The notes: a model not told the origin generated them from the sequence alone. 64,000 nucleotides of DNA from Prosthecobacter algae (GCF_039542385.1 NZ_BAABIA010000003.1:434001-498000), one strand, 5' to 3'. Counted from the first letter of the stretch, positions 54,307 to 63,142 are shown. Made by a program: numbers and translations.

Positions 54307-56028
54307 TTGAAAACCACTCTTCGCGTCTTTTCCTACCTGCGCCGTTACCCGCTGATGGCCGCCGCCCAGCTTTTCTGCGCCATCACTGGTACTCTTATGG
54401 TGGTGGTCTTCCCCGCCGTCACCCGGGAGGTGCTGGATGTGGTGGTGCCCAAGGCCCAGTGGGACCGGCTGGGTCCCCTGATCCTGACGGCCCTGGGGGC
54501 CTACTTTGCCCAGCACCTGTTCAACAGCCTGCGCATCATGCTGAACAATACCTTTGAGCAAAAGGTGATCTATGACCTGCGCAGCGACCTCTACCAGCGC
54601 CTGCAGACGCTGCCGCTGCGGTGGTTCGACAATCGGCCTACCGGGGACATCATGACCACCGTGGGGGAAGACATCCCGAACGTGGAACGTGTGCTGATCG
54701 ATGGCATTGAGCAAGGACTCGTGGCCATCATCCAAATCGCCGTAGTTGGCGTCTTCATGTTCCAGGCAGATGTCACCCTGGCGCTTTGGGCATTGGTGCC
54801 CATCCCCTTCCTGGCCGCAGGGGCGCTGGGATATACCCGCTCCTCGAAGGACCGCCACCGAGCCGTGCGCCGGGCCAGCAGCGGCATGAATAGCCTGCTG
54901 CATGACAATGTGGCCGGCATGCGCCAGATCAAAGCCTACGCCATGGAGGCCGAGGAGCACTCACGCTTCAACGCCGCCAGTGCGGCTTTAAAGGCAGCCT
55001 CCCTGCATGTGATGCGCATCTGGGCCATCTATCGGCCCGGCATGCACTTTCTTACCAGCGTGGGCATGGTGCTGGTACTGTGGATGGGTGCCCGGGGACT
55101 GATGGAAGGGCGAATCGAAAAGGGGGATCTGGCAGCCTTTCTCCTCCTGCTGAAGTTTTTTTACGACCCCATCGAGCAACTGCACCAGCTCAATCAGATC
55201 ATACAAGGAGGACGCGCAGCCGGCGAACGCGTCTTTGAAATCCTGGATACCGAACCCGAAACGGACACCGTGGAGGGACGTACCCTGCCCGCCATCACCG
55301 GTCATGTGCGCTATGAAAACGTCGGTTTCAGCTACGGCGGAAAAATCCCCACCGTCCACGGCATCAACCTTGAGGCCCAGCCCGGCCAGACTATCGCCCT
55401 CGTGGGCTCTACAGGGGCGGGAAAGTCCACCCTCATCAATCTGCTGACCCGCTTTTATGAATATGACGAAGGCGTCATCACAATTGACGGAGCCCCCGTG
55501 CATGAATTGAACAAAGCTTGGCTGCGCAGCAGCATCGGCTACGTGACCCAGGAAAGCTTCCTCTTCAATGGCACCGTCCGGGAGAATCTAGTCATCGGAA
55601 AACGAAACGCGACCGATGAGGAGCTGTGGGAAGCCCTGGCCAGTGCCAACGCCGACGGGTTTGTCGGGCGGCTGGAAAAGGGCCTGGATACCAAGGTGGG
55701 AGAGCGCGGCGTGAAACTGAGCGTAGGGGAAAAACAGCGTATCTCCATCGCCCGCGCCCTGCTGCGAAATCCACCCATCCTGCTGCTAGACGAAGCCACA
55801 GCCAGTGTGGACACCGAGACGGAAAGACAGATCCAAACAGCGCTGGATCGACTGATGGAGAACCGCACCAGCTTTGTGATTGCTCATCGACTGAGCACCG
55901 TCCGCCACGCCGATTGCATCTACGTTTTAAATCAAGGTAAAATCCTAGAAAAAGGAACCCACGATAACCTAGTTTCGCAGAACGGAATCTACGCCAATCT
56001 CTGTAAGAGTTCGCTCATAAAGAATTAA
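54307..56028 (+). CDS. ABC exporter, MsbA-like (fused membrane and ATPase domains)
   Basis: A half-transporter of about 573 residues: a six-helix exporter domain (about 10-320, EVLDVVVPKAQ, RWFDNRPTGDIMTTVGEDI) and an ATPase with Walker A GSTGAGKST (about 367-375), signature LSVGEKQRISIARALL, Walker B ILLLDEATASVD and H-loop. Homodimers of this type flip lipid A precursors (MsbA) or export drugs; the substrate cannot be told from sequence. No ATG is near the homology start; a TTG at 54307 (MKTTLRVFSYLRRYP) is preferred over TTG at 54220. A hairpin follows the stop. Confidence 0.9.
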   Translation: MKTTLRVFSYLRRYPLMAAAQLFCAITGTLMVVVFPAVTREVLDVVVPKAQWDRLGPLILTALGAYFAQHLFNSLRIMLNNTFEQKVIYDLRSDLYQRLQTLPLRWFDNRPTGDIMTTVGEDIPNVERVLIDGIEQGLVAIIQIAVVGVFMFQADVTLALWALVPIPFLAAGALGYTRSSKDRHRAVRRASSGMNSLLHDNVAGMRQIKAYAMEAEEHSRFNAASAALKAASLHVMRIWAIYRPGMHFLTSVGMVLVLWMGARGLMEGRIEKGDLAAFLLLLKFFYDPIEQLHQLNQIIQGGRAAGERVFEILDTEPETDTVEGRTLPAITGHVRYENVGFSYGGKIPTVHGINLEAQPGQTIALVGSTGAGKSTLINLLTRFYEYDEGVITIDGAPVHELNKAWLRSSIGYVTQESFLFNGTVRENLVIGKRNATDEELWEALASANADGFVGRLEKGLDTKVGERGVKLSVGEKQRISIARALLRNPPILLLDEATASVDTETERQIQTALDRLMENRTSFVIAHRLSTVRHADCIYVLNQGKILEKGTHDNLVSQNGIYANLCKSSLIKN

Positions 56029-56060
56029 CCGTTAGTATCTAGGTAGGCAATGTAAACCAT

Positions 56061-56075
56061 GGTTCGTTACGAACC
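56061..56075. terminator. Palindrome, probable terminator of the ABC exporter gene
   Basis: A 15-bp palindrome GGTTCGT-T-ACGAACC followed by TTTT. As RNA it can form a 5-bp stem with a 5-nt loop, a weak terminator; alternatively it is a protein-binding site for the small ORF that follows. Confidence 0.45.
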
Positions 56076-56133
56076 TTTTGCAAAGATATTTGGACTTTTT
56101 GCAATAACACGTGTTGATTTACAACGCTTAATT

Positions 56134-56238
56134 ATGGGCATCCTCGTCGTCTCACTCATTGGCGCGGCCACTCTGGCTGCGTTCATTTTTAATCTCCGGC
56201 GATCCAAGCCTCGGAGTCGCTGGCGTCCGCGTGATTGA
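56134..56238 (+). CDS. Candidate small single-pass membrane protein (34 residues)
   Basis: ATG at 56134 opens 34 codons ending in TGA at 56236-56238. The product is a hydrophobic helix (GILVVSLIGAATLAAFIF) followed by a basic tail rich in Arg/Lys (LRRSKPRSRWRPRD), a typical small inner-membrane protein layout obeying the positive-inside rule. No homolog is recognised and no strong ribosome-binding site is seen. Treat as a candidate only. Confidence 0.35.
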   Translation: MGILVVSLIGAATLAAFIFNLRRSKPRSRWRPRD

Positions 56239-56431
56239 TTGCCATCAAACTTGCAATTCAATTACCTGTTTATTGCCAGACTCACCCATTCTCGCCATCC
56301 TACTGTGCGTCGCGAAGATGAAAGTCGTGCAGAAAATCCTCTGCTTTGACGGCTTGGTGATCGCCTAGACTGCTGTCATAAACCCGTTGTTGGCGAGTTG
56401 CCATGTCCATGGGATACGCCACACTGAAAGG

Positions 56432-57820
56432 GTGAATTCCGTCACCCCAGCCCACGCGGCCAGCCTCCGCGCCCTGCTTTCTCCTGATCGTGTCTTGACG
56501 GCCGATGAGGACATTTTGCCTTACAGTTTCGATGGCACCGCTGCGCTCAAGGTCCGTCCAGGGGCGGTAGTTTTTCCCCGCACTTCCGAAGAAGTGGCCG
56601 CCTGCGTCAAGCTGGCCCGGGAGGCCCACATCGCCGTGGTCACCCGGGGTTCCGGCACGGGTCTCAGTGGCGGCAGTGTGCCCTCCCCTGGCTGCCTCGT
56701 TGTTTGTCTGGTGCAGATGGACCAGATTTTAGAAGTCGATGAAAAGAACCTGACGATGCGCGCCCAATGTGGGGTCATCACCAAGGAGATCGATGATGCC
56801 GCAGCCAAGGTGGGTCTCTTTTATCCGCCTGACCCCGGCAGCATGAAAATCAGCACCATCGGCGGCAATGTGGCCGAGAACAGCGGCGGCCTGCGCGGGC
56901 TGAAGTATGGCGTCACGCGCGATTATGTCATGGGCATCCAGGTGGTCCTGCCGGATGGCACACTGACTTGGCTGGGCAACAAGTGCGTGAAGGATGTGGC
57001 CGGCTACTCCATGAAGGATCTTTTCATCGGCAGCGAAGGCACTCTGGGCATCATCACTGAGGTGCTCATCAAGCTGCTGCCCCGCCCCGTCGCCCGCAAG
57101 ACCATGCTGGCACTCTATGACCGCATGGAGTCCGCCGCAGAAACGATCAGCGCCATCATCGCGGCCAAGATCATCCCCTGCACGCTGGAGTTCCTGGACC
57201 GCACCACCGTGCAATGCGTGGAAGATTACGCCAAGATCGGCCTACCTACCGATGTGGAGGCCCTGGTGCTGATGGAAACCGATGGTCACCCTGTGGTGGT
57301 GCAGGAAGAGGCCGAACAAATGATGCAACTGGCCCGCCAGCACGGGGCCCGCGAGGTCCGTGCCGCTGCCGATGAAGCCGAAGGGGCCAAGCTGGCCTCC
57401 GCCCGCCGCAATGCCTTCTCCGCCCTGGCCCGCGTGATGCCCACCACCATCCTGGAAGACGTCACCGTGCCGCGCACGGAGCTAGCGCACATGGTCGGCT
57501 TCATCCGCGAATGCGCCATCCGGCATAACCTCAAGGTGGGCACCTTCGGCCACCTCGGCGATGGCAACCTGCACCCCACTTTCCTGACCAATGAGCGAGA
57601 CCACGAGGAGATGCATCGCGTGGAGGCCGCGCTGGAGGAAATCGTCAATGAAACCCTACGACTGGGCGGTACCGTAACGGGTGAGCATGGCGTCGGCCTC
57701 GCTAAAAAAGCCTTTGTACGCCGCCAGCTTGGCGATGGCAGCTACGAGCTGATGAAGAGCATCAAACGCGCACTCGATCCCCAGTGCCTGCTGAATCCAG
57801 GGAAGATTTTTGATCTGTGA
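56432..57820 (+). CDS. FAD-binding oxidase, GlcD/D-lactate dehydrogenase type
   Basis: A 462-residue flavoprotein of the FAD-binding type 4 family: VTRGSGTGLSGG (FAD/PMH fold), NVAENSGGLRGLKYG, then a C-terminal FAD-linked domain with FGHLGDGNLHPT and GTVTGEHGVGLAKKAF. Glycolate oxidase subunit D and D-lactate dehydrogenases share this layout. GlcE and GlcF partners are not adjacent, so the physiological 2-hydroxy acid is uncertain. The start is a GTG at 56432, after a purine-rich AAAGG. Its stop overlaps the ketosynthase start (GTGA). Confidence 0.92.
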   Translation: MNSVTPAHAASLRALLSPDRVLTADEDILPYSFDGTAALKVRPGAVVFPRTSEEVAACVKLAREAHIAVVTRGSGTGLSGGSVPSPGCLVVCLVQMDQILEVDEKNLTMRAQCGVITKEIDDAAAKVGLFYPPDPGSMKISTIGGNVAENSGGLRGLKYGVTRDYVMGIQVVLPDGTLTWLGNKCVKDVAGYSMKDLFIGSEGTLGIITEVLIKLLPRPVARKTMLALYDRMESAAETISAIIAAKIIPCTLEFLDRTTVQCVEDYAKIGLPTDVEALVLMETDGHPVVVQEEAEQMMQLARQHGAREVRAAADEAEGAKLASARRNAFSALARVMPTTILEDVTVPRTELAHMVGFIRECAIRHNLKVGTFGHLGDGNLHPTFLTNERDHEEMHRVEAALEEIVNETLRLGGTVTGEHGVGLAKKAFVRRQLGDGSYELMKSIKRALDPQCLLNPGKIFDL

Positions 57821-58896
57821 GCCGCATCGTCATCACCGCCGCTGAGACGGCCTGTGCCCTCGGTAACACTCTGGATGCCAGCCTTGCCACCTGGCAGGCG
57901 GGGCGCAGCGGCCTAAGCCAGCAAGAGGGGCTTTTGGCCGGGCGCATCGCCGATCGCAGCCTGCTCAAAGGCCGCCGTTATGGGGCGGCCAGCAATCTGG
58001 GCGTGCAGGTGGCGCGCCGGGCCGTGGCCCGTGCTGGCTGGGGCGAGGCAGAGACCCGCAGCGCCTGGCTCTTTGCCGCCAGCAGTCGGGGCAATGCCGG
58101 AGAGCTTCTCGGTTCCCACGCCTGGCGCCGCCCTTCCCGCCGCTTCAGCGCCAGCAACACCCTGCACAGTGAAATCGCTGCCGCCATTAGCATTGAGCTC
58201 GGCATCCGTGGCCCCTGGCAAATGATTTCCAATGGCTGCTCCGCTGGGCTGGATGCCCTCGGTTTCGCGTGGATGGCCTTGCAAACAGGGCTCACTCAAA
58301 GGGCGCTCGTCGTCGCGGTGGACCTGCCGCTTTACCCGGAACTGCTGCGTGATTTCCTGGATACACGCCTGCTTTCCAACAGCAGCCGCAATGATCCCCT
58401 GTCTCCCCACACCTCCGGTTTTCATCCCGGTGAGGCCGGCGTGGCCCTGACGCTAGAACTCGGCGGTCAAGGCCCCGTGGTGAAGCGCTATGCCGCCAAT
58501 AGTGATGCCTACGACTCCCTCGTCATCCCCGAAGATGGAGCGCCACTGGCCGAGTTGCTCACGGGTTTTGAAAAACCCGATCTCCTCTGCCCGCACGCCA
58601 CTGGCACGGCCAATCACGCCCAGGCGGAAATGAATGCCCTGCGCAGCACCTATGCCGAGGTGCCGCCCCTGCTGCTGCTGAAACCTTTCACCGGCCACAC
58701 CCTCGGGGCCAGTGGTCTGTTGGACATCGCCCTGATTTCCGAGGCCCTGCGCCGTCGTGCCATGCCAGGGAACCTTTCCGGCCTCACCTGCCCTGACGGC
58801 CTGTGTTTAGACCTCCCTGCCCAGCCCCAGAGCGTGCTCAAGATCGCCTCCGGCATGGGTGGCCACAATGCGGCGGTGCTGCTGACACACGAATGA
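57817..58896 (+). CDS. Stand-alone beta-ketoacyl synthase family protein
   Basis: A 359-residue thiolase-fold condensing enzyme. The full catalytic set is visible: nucleophile Cys 141 in SNGCSAG, His 260 in CPHATGTANHAQAE, and Lys 289/His 294 in LKPFTGHTLGASG. It is shorter than FabF (about 410) and quite divergent. Start is GTG at 57817, overlapping the oxidase gene by 4 bp. No acyl carrier protein, ketoreductase or dehydratase lies next to it, so the pathway is unknown; an accessory fatty-acid or polyene role is possible. Confidence 0.88.
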   Translation: MSRIVITAAETACALGNTLDASLATWQAGRSGLSQQEGLLAGRIADRSLLKGRRYGAASNLGVQVARRAVARAGWGEAETRSAWLFAASSRGNAGELLGSHAWRRPSRRFSASNTLHSEIAAAISIELGIRGPWQMISNGCSAGLDALGFAWMALQTGLTQRALVVAVDLPLYPELLRDFLDTRLLSNSSRNDPLSPHTSGFHPGEAGVALTLELGGQGPVVKRYAANSDAYDSLVIPEDGAPLAELLTGFEKPDLLCPHATGTANHAQAEMNALRSTYAEVPPLLLLKPFTGHTLGASGLLDIALISEALRRRAMPGNLSGLTCPDGLCLDLPAQPQSVLKIASGMGGHNAAVLLTHE

Positions 58897-58968
58897 TCTC
58901 TGGCCTCAGGCAGTGGCAAATTCGGGAATTTCGTTGACGCTCCCGCCACTCTGCATTCATCTCAAACC

Positions 58969-59529
58969 GTGACCCAACCGCCTGACAAACTCCGCCAACT
59001 CCTCGACGCCGCCGGAGTGGCGCGTTGCCTGGATGAGATCGCGGCCGCCATTGATGCCCGTTGGAAAAACGAAGCCCGCATTGCCCTGGTGGGCGTCTAT
59101 CGCCGGGGGGTGCCCTTTGCCCGCGCCCTGGCCGAACGCCTGCGCGCCCGTGGCCGTGAGGTGGACTTTGGCAAGATTGATATCACGCAGTATCGGGATG
59201 ACCTGCAGACCATGAAGGTGGTGCCAAAGCTGGAAGGTTCCGATCTCGGTTTCGATCTGGACGATGCCGTCGTCATCCTTTGCGACGAAGTCATTTACAC
59301 CGCCCGCACTTCCCGCGCCGCTTTGGAGGAGTTGCTGGATTTTGGCCGCCCTCGCTGCGTGCAGTTCGCCGTGCTGGTGGACCGCGCTGGGCGCGAACTC
59401 CCCCTCCAGGCCGACTACGTCGGCATCCGCGTGGACCTGCCCGCTGAAGAGCGCGTGAGCGTGCGCTTCGCTGATGGCGACGGCTGGGACGAAGTATTTG
59501 TTAGACCTTGGCAAAAGACAAACGCATGA
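58969..59529 (+). CDS. pyrR: PyrR-type bifunctional pyr regulator / uracil phosphoribosyltransferase
   Basis: A 186-residue type I phosphoribosyltransferase fold with the PyrR-like segments VGVYRRGVPFARALAERL, DITQYRDDL and AVLVDRAGRELPLQADYVG. The PRPP loop, VDDVLYTGRT in Bacillus PyrR, is CDEVIYTART here (residues 105-114): second Asp to Glu and Gly to Ala. Enzyme activity may thus be reduced, while RNA-binding control could remain. Start is GTG at 58969 and the stop overlaps pyrB by ATGA. The 72 bp upstream hold a small hairpin (AAATTC/GAATTT) but no clear PyrR-binding loop. Confidence 0.88.
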   Translation: MTQPPDKLRQLLDAAGVARCLDEIAAAIDARWKNEARIALVGVYRRGVPFARALAERLRARGREVDFGKIDITQYRDDLQTMKVVPKLEGSDLGFDLDDAVVILCDEVIYTARTSRAALEELLDFGRPRCVQFAVLVDRAGRELPLQADYVGIRVDLPAEERVSVRFADGDGWDEVFVRPWQKTNA

Positions 59530-60455
59530 GCCTCACCCCGCGCAAAGACCTCCTCGACATCGCCTCCCTCACGAATGAGGAAATCGAGTTCGTGCTCGCC
59601 AATGCGGTGCCGTTCAAAGACCTCTTCAAACGCAGTGTCAAGAAGGTACCCACACTGAAGGGCCAGACGGTGCTCACGCTCTTTTATGAGCCCAGCACCC
59701 GCACCCGCTCATCCTTTGAAGTCGCGGCCAACCGCCTTTCTGCCGACGTCACCCACTTTGACATCGAGTCCTCCAGCGTGGTCAAGGGCGAGTCCGTCCT
59801 GGATACCGTGGAGACTTTGGAATCCATGCGCGTGGACTACATCGTGGTGCGGCATAAGCAGTCCGGCATCCCCAGCCTCATCGCCAAAAACACCCGCGCC
59901 AGCGTCATCAATGCCGGCGATGGCTGGCATGCCCACCCCACCCAGGCCCTGCTAGATGCCTTCACCCTGCGTGAAAAGTTCAAGGACCTGCGCGGTGCCC
60001 GTGCCCTCATTGTCGGGGACATCCAGCACAGCCGCGTGGCCCGCAGCACCAGCCTCATCTTCCGCCGGCTGGGCATGAACGTCGCCTACCTCGCGCCCGG
60101 TTCCATCATGCCTCGTGAGACGCCTGAGGACGTGAAACTCTTTGGCAACTGGACCGATGCCCTGGATTGGAAACCGGACGTTGTTTACCTTCTGCGCGTG
60201 CAGAGCGAGCGCATGGACGAGCCCTTTTTCCCCAGCGCTGCCGAGTATCACAAGAACTACGGCCTCACCGATGCCCGAGTGGAGATCCTCAAAGAGCGCG
60301 GCCTCTGGCTCATGCATCCCGGCCCCGTCAATCGCGGCGTAGAGATCACGGACAGAGGCATGAACTACGAGAAGAGCCTCATCAACCAGCAGGTGGAAAA
60401 CGGCATCGCCGTGCGCATGAGCGTGCTCTACTGGCTGAAGCCGGGGGCGGTTTAA
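59526..60455 (+). CDS. pyrB: Aspartate carbamoyltransferase, catalytic subunit
   Basis: A 309-residue enzyme that joins carbamoyl phosphate and aspartate in the second step of pyrimidine synthesis. Key segments: EPSTRTRSSFE (carbamoyl-phosphate binding), GDGWHAHPTQALLD and a DxxxxLR(V/M)Q-type aspartate loop (YLLRVQSERM). It is coupled to pyrR by an ATGA overlap, but no pyrC or pyrAA follows; rarD lies convergent with its stop 4 bp overlapped. A TTG at 59508 is an alternative start. Confidence 0.96.
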   Translation: MSLTPRKDLLDIASLTNEEIEFVLANAVPFKDLFKRSVKKVPTLKGQTVLTLFYEPSTRTRSSFEVAANRLSADVTHFDIESSSVVKGESVLDTVETLESMRVDYIVVRHKQSGIPSLIAKNTRASVINAGDGWHAHPTQALLDAFTLREKFKDLRGARALIVGDIQHSRVARSTSLIFRRLGMNVAYLAPGSIMPRETPEDVKLFGNWTDALDWKPDVVYLLRVQSERMDEPFFPSAAEYHKNYGLTDARVEILKERGLWLMHPGPVNRGVEITDRGMNYEKSLINQQVENGIAVRMSVLYWLKPGAV

Positions 60456-61336
60456 GTCGGCTCCTGTTTTTTGGAAAGCTGGTCCACACAAAAGACGGCA
60501 ACCGCGCTCCAGATGAGCGCAAAAGCCACCAGAGACAGCGGGCTCAGCGGCTCACCATAGGCCAGCACGCCCAAAAGAAATTGACCGGTGGGAGCCAGGA
60601 ATTGCAGCAGACCTAACAAACTAAACGGCAATTTTCTAGCTGCATGGGCAAAGCCAAGCAACGGCACGGTGGTGACCACCCCAAGGCCCATCACCAGCGC
60701 CAGATCCAACCCGCTGCCACTGCCAAAAATCGCCCGGCCCTGAGCCGAAGCCCAGAGCAAAAAACCACCCGCCACCGGCAAGGCCACCAGAGATTCCGTG
60801 GCCAGACCGGCCAAGGCCCCCTGAGCAGACTTCCGCCGCACCAGCCCGTAAAAACCAAAGCTGAAGGCCAGCACCAGGGCAATCCACGGCGGCCTGCCCA
60901 CTGCGATCATTTGCAGCAACACCCCGCCTGCGGCCAGGCCGATGCTGATCTTTTGCCGACGCGAAAGCGTCTCCCCCAAGAGCACACAACCGATCAGCAC
61001 ATTCAGCAGCGGATTCAGAAAGTAACCCAAACTGCATTCCACCAGATGCCCATGCTGCGCCGCCCAGACAAACGTGCCCCAGTTGATCCCCAGCAGCACC
61101 GCCGCCAACGCGTGCGTGCGCAGGATGTCCCCGCGCCGGAGATCCCTCAGCCAAGCCCGGGCTTCACCGAACAGCAGCAGCAGAGGCACCGTCAGCGCCA
61201 GCGTCCACACCACCCGCTGCGCCACCGCAATGTCTGACCCGATGTGCCCCACCCATTTCCAATAAACCGGGATGATCCCCCACAGCCCAAAGGCCATGAC
61301 CGCACTCAAAATGGCGGAGGTCGGCGGGCGGGGCAT
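60452..61336 (-). CDS. rarD: EamA-family transporter RarD
   Basis: A 294-residue membrane protein with ten predicted helices in two EamA repeats. RarD-type segments: FGLWGIIPVYWKWVGHIGS at the start, LGINWGTFVWAAQHGHLVECSLGYFLNPL and the C-terminal LQFLAPTGQFLLGVLAYGEPL. Homologs include chloramphenicol-sensitive RarD; substrate is unknown. Its stop overlaps that of pyrB by 4 bp (TTAA at 60452-60455). Confidence 0.93.
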   Translation of the reverse strand: MPRPPTSAILSAVMAFGLWGIIPVYWKWVGHIGSDIAVAQRVVWTLALTVPLLLLFGEARAWLRDLRRGDILRTHALAAVLLGINWGTFVWAAQHGHLVECSLGYFLNPLLNVLIGCVLLGETLSRRQKISIGLAAGGVLLQMIAVGRPPWIALVLAFSFGFYGLVRRKSAQGALAGLATESLVALPVAGGFLLWASAQGRAIFGSGSGLDLALVMGLGVVTTVPLLGFAHAARKLPFSLLGLLQFLAPTGQFLLGVLAYGEPLSPLSLVAFALIWSAVAVFCVDQLSKKQEPT

Positions 61337-61367
61337 TGGGTGGTTAGATAGGCAGCACTAGGGACTT

Positions 61368-61658
61368 TTAAAAGCGCTTTAAACCCCAGTTTGGATTGCG
61401 GCGATTATGCCTCACCACCCATACCCGGACGTAATCCTCCCGTACATCGTAGATCAAATGATAAGGGAAACGGTCAAAGTTGCAGCGCCTCAGCCCGCAG
61501 GCATCGAAATGGAAAAAACGTGGATTTTCAGCAATCTTGAAAAGCCCCATTTGGAATTCGCCAAAGAAATCTTCAGCAAGTTCTTCGGAAACCTCCGAGT
61601 ATTTTTCCAGGATTTGATCCAGGTCTTTTTGGACCTGTTTATGAAACCTAACTCGCAC
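61368..61658 (-). CDS. RelE/ParE-family toxin (second module)
   Basis: A 96-residue protein of ParE/RelE type: VRFHKQVQKDLDQILEKY, then FFHFDACGLRRCNFDRFPYH and YVRVWVVRHNRRNPNWGLKR. The GTG at 61658 is chosen, overlapping the antitoxin stop by 11 bp; a TTG at 61688 would extend it 10 residues. Different in sequence from the first toxin, so probably an independent acquisition. Confidence 0.82.
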   Translation of the reverse strand: MRVRFHKQVQKDLDQILEKYSEVSEELAEDFFGEFQMGLFKIAENPRFFHFDACGLRRCNFDRFPYHLIYDVREDYVRVWVVRHNRRNPNWGLKRF

Positions 61659-61860
61659 GGTAGCGAAGGCCGGAAACAAGTTGGTCAAAAGTAATCATGA
61701 CCTCTGGATTTTCGTCGGCTTCACGCACCCGGCTCATGACTTCCTCATCGGAAACCGTGTAATGGGGCTTCTGAAGCCCGTGCAGAAGGCGAGCCGCCAA
61801 AGAAGCCCTTTCATCCTCCGGCAGCTTGTCTGCTTCAGCACTGAGTTCTTCCAGTTTCAT
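61648..61860 (-). CDS. Addiction-module antitoxin-like protein (second module)
   Basis: A 70-residue acidic protein: MKLEELSAEADKLPEDERAS and LAARLLHGL, then a linker and DEEVMSRVREADENPEVMI. The LPEDERxxLAARLL pattern resembles the antitoxin at 30661-30897 and the PF09720 addiction-module family. The ATG at 61860 is used. Paired with the toxin that overlaps its 3' end. Confidence 0.78.
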   Translation of the reverse strand: MKLEELSAEADKLPEDERASLAARLLHGLQKPHYTVSDEEVMSRVREADENPEVMITFDQLVSGLRYRAS

Positions 61861-61981
61861 GAATAAAATAATAATCGCTGTCACCTCATCCGCCAACTCG
61901 TTTTCTCAAATGCGCTCCAGGATGGACCGCTGTAAATCGTGGCATTGACCGCCCGCCCGGCCCCTCTAGCATCGCGGGCTC

Positions 61982-63142
61982 ATGCCTCAGCCAGCACGCC
62001 GCCTCGAAGTCTTCACTGAATCCGTCATCCGGGAGATGACGCGTCTTTCAAACCGTCATGGGTCCATCAATCTGGCCCAGGGGTTTCCGGACTTTGATCC
62101 GCCGGCGGAATTGATTGAAGCGCTGGCCGTGGCCATTCGCGGGCCGCATCATCAATATGCGGTCACCTGGGGTGCGCCGCGTTTCCGCCAAGCGCTGGCT
62201 CGCAAGCATTCGCAATATACCGGGCTGGATCTGGATGCGGACCGGCACCTGGTGGTGACCTGTGGCAGCACGGAGGCGATGATGGTGGCCATGATGACGG
62301 CCTGCGATCCGGGCGACAAGGTGATCGTCTTCTCCCCCTTCTACGAGAACTACGCTGCCGATGCCATCCTCTCCGGAGCCATCCCAGTGCACATCACACT
62401 GCATGCGCCTAACTTTGAATTCGACCGCACGGAGCTGCGTCAGGCGTTTGCCGATGGGGCCAAGGCCATCGTCATCTGCAATCCCTCCAACCCCTGCGGC
62501 AAGGTTTTCACACGTGAGGAACTGCTGTTCATCGCGGGCTTAGCCGAAGAGTTCGATGCCTTTGTGCTGATGGATGAGGTGTATGAACACATCGTGTATG
62601 CCCCGCACCAGCACACCTACTTTGCCACGCTGCCGGGAATGTGGGAGCGCACGCTGAGCTGTGGTTCCTTGTCGAAAACCTACTCCATCACGGGCTGGCG
62701 GCTGGGCCATGTGATTGCACCGGAAAATCTGATTTCACGGGCGAAAAAAGTGCATGACTTCCTCACGGTGGGGGCCGCTGCGCCCCTGCAAGAGGCGGCG
62801 GTGACGGCTCTGGATTTCCCCGCGAGTTACTACGAGGAACTGCAACGCGACTACGATGCGAAGCGGGATGTCTTCCTGGGCTACATGCGCCAGACCGGGC
62901 TGTCCTTTTCTGAGCCCCAAGGGGCCTACTACACGCTCCTGGACATCAGCCCCCTGGGCTTTGCCACCGATACGGAAGCAGCCGCCTGGATGACCCAAGA
63001 AGTCGGCGTGACCGGGGTGCCGGGGTCCAGCTTTTACCGCGAGCCTGAGCATCGTTTCATCCGCTTCCACTTCGCCAAAAAAGAGGAGACGCTGCGGGCT
63101 GCCGGAGAAAAACTCGTGGAAGGCCTGCGTCGCGGAAGGTAG
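61982..63142 (+). CDS. PLP-dependent aminotransferase, class I (KAT / methionine-aminotransferase-like)
   Basis: A 386-residue fold-type I aminotransferase: INLAQGFPDFDPP near the start, NPSNPCGKVF (cofactor side), Lys 232 in the SLSKTYSITGWRLG motif as the Schiff-base lysine, and VPGSSFYREPEHRFIRFHFA near the C-terminus. The NLAQGFPDFxPP opening is shared with kynurenine aminotransferase/glutamine transaminase K and with YbdL methionine aminotransferase. Substrate not fixed. Alone on its strand, starting 121 bp after the antitoxin start. Confidence 0.92.
   Translation: MPQPARRLEVFTESVIREMTRLSNRHGSINLAQGFPDFDPPAELIEALAVAIRGPHHQYAVTWGAPRFRQALARKHSQYTGLDLDADRHLVVTCGSTEAMMVAMMTACDPGDKVIVFSPFYENYAADAILSGAIPVHITLHAPNFEFDRTELRQAFADGAKAIVICNPSNPCGKVFTREELLFIAGLAEEFDAFVLMDEVYEHIVYAPHQHTYFATLPGMWERTLSCGSLSKTYSITGWRLGHVIAPENLISRAKKVHDFLTVGAAAPLQEAAVTALDFPASYYEELQRDYDAKRDVFLGYMRQTGLSFSEPQGAYYTLLDISPLGFATDTEAAAWMTQEVGVTGVPGSSFYREPEHRFIRFHFAKKEETLRAAGEKLVEGLRRGR

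Larger units (their letters stand above)
56029..56431. other. Intergenic stretch with small ORF and palindrome
   Basis: A 403-bp region with no previously recognised gene. It holds the palindrome at 56061-56075, a candidate 34-codon membrane ORF (56134-56238) and about 190 bp of unassigned sequence before the GlcD gene. Confidence 0.5.

Noticed and set aside
58897-58968. A PyrR-controlled attenuator before pyrR
   Set aside because: Only small inverted repeats are present; neither the PyrR-binding loop consensus nor a T-rich terminator was seen.
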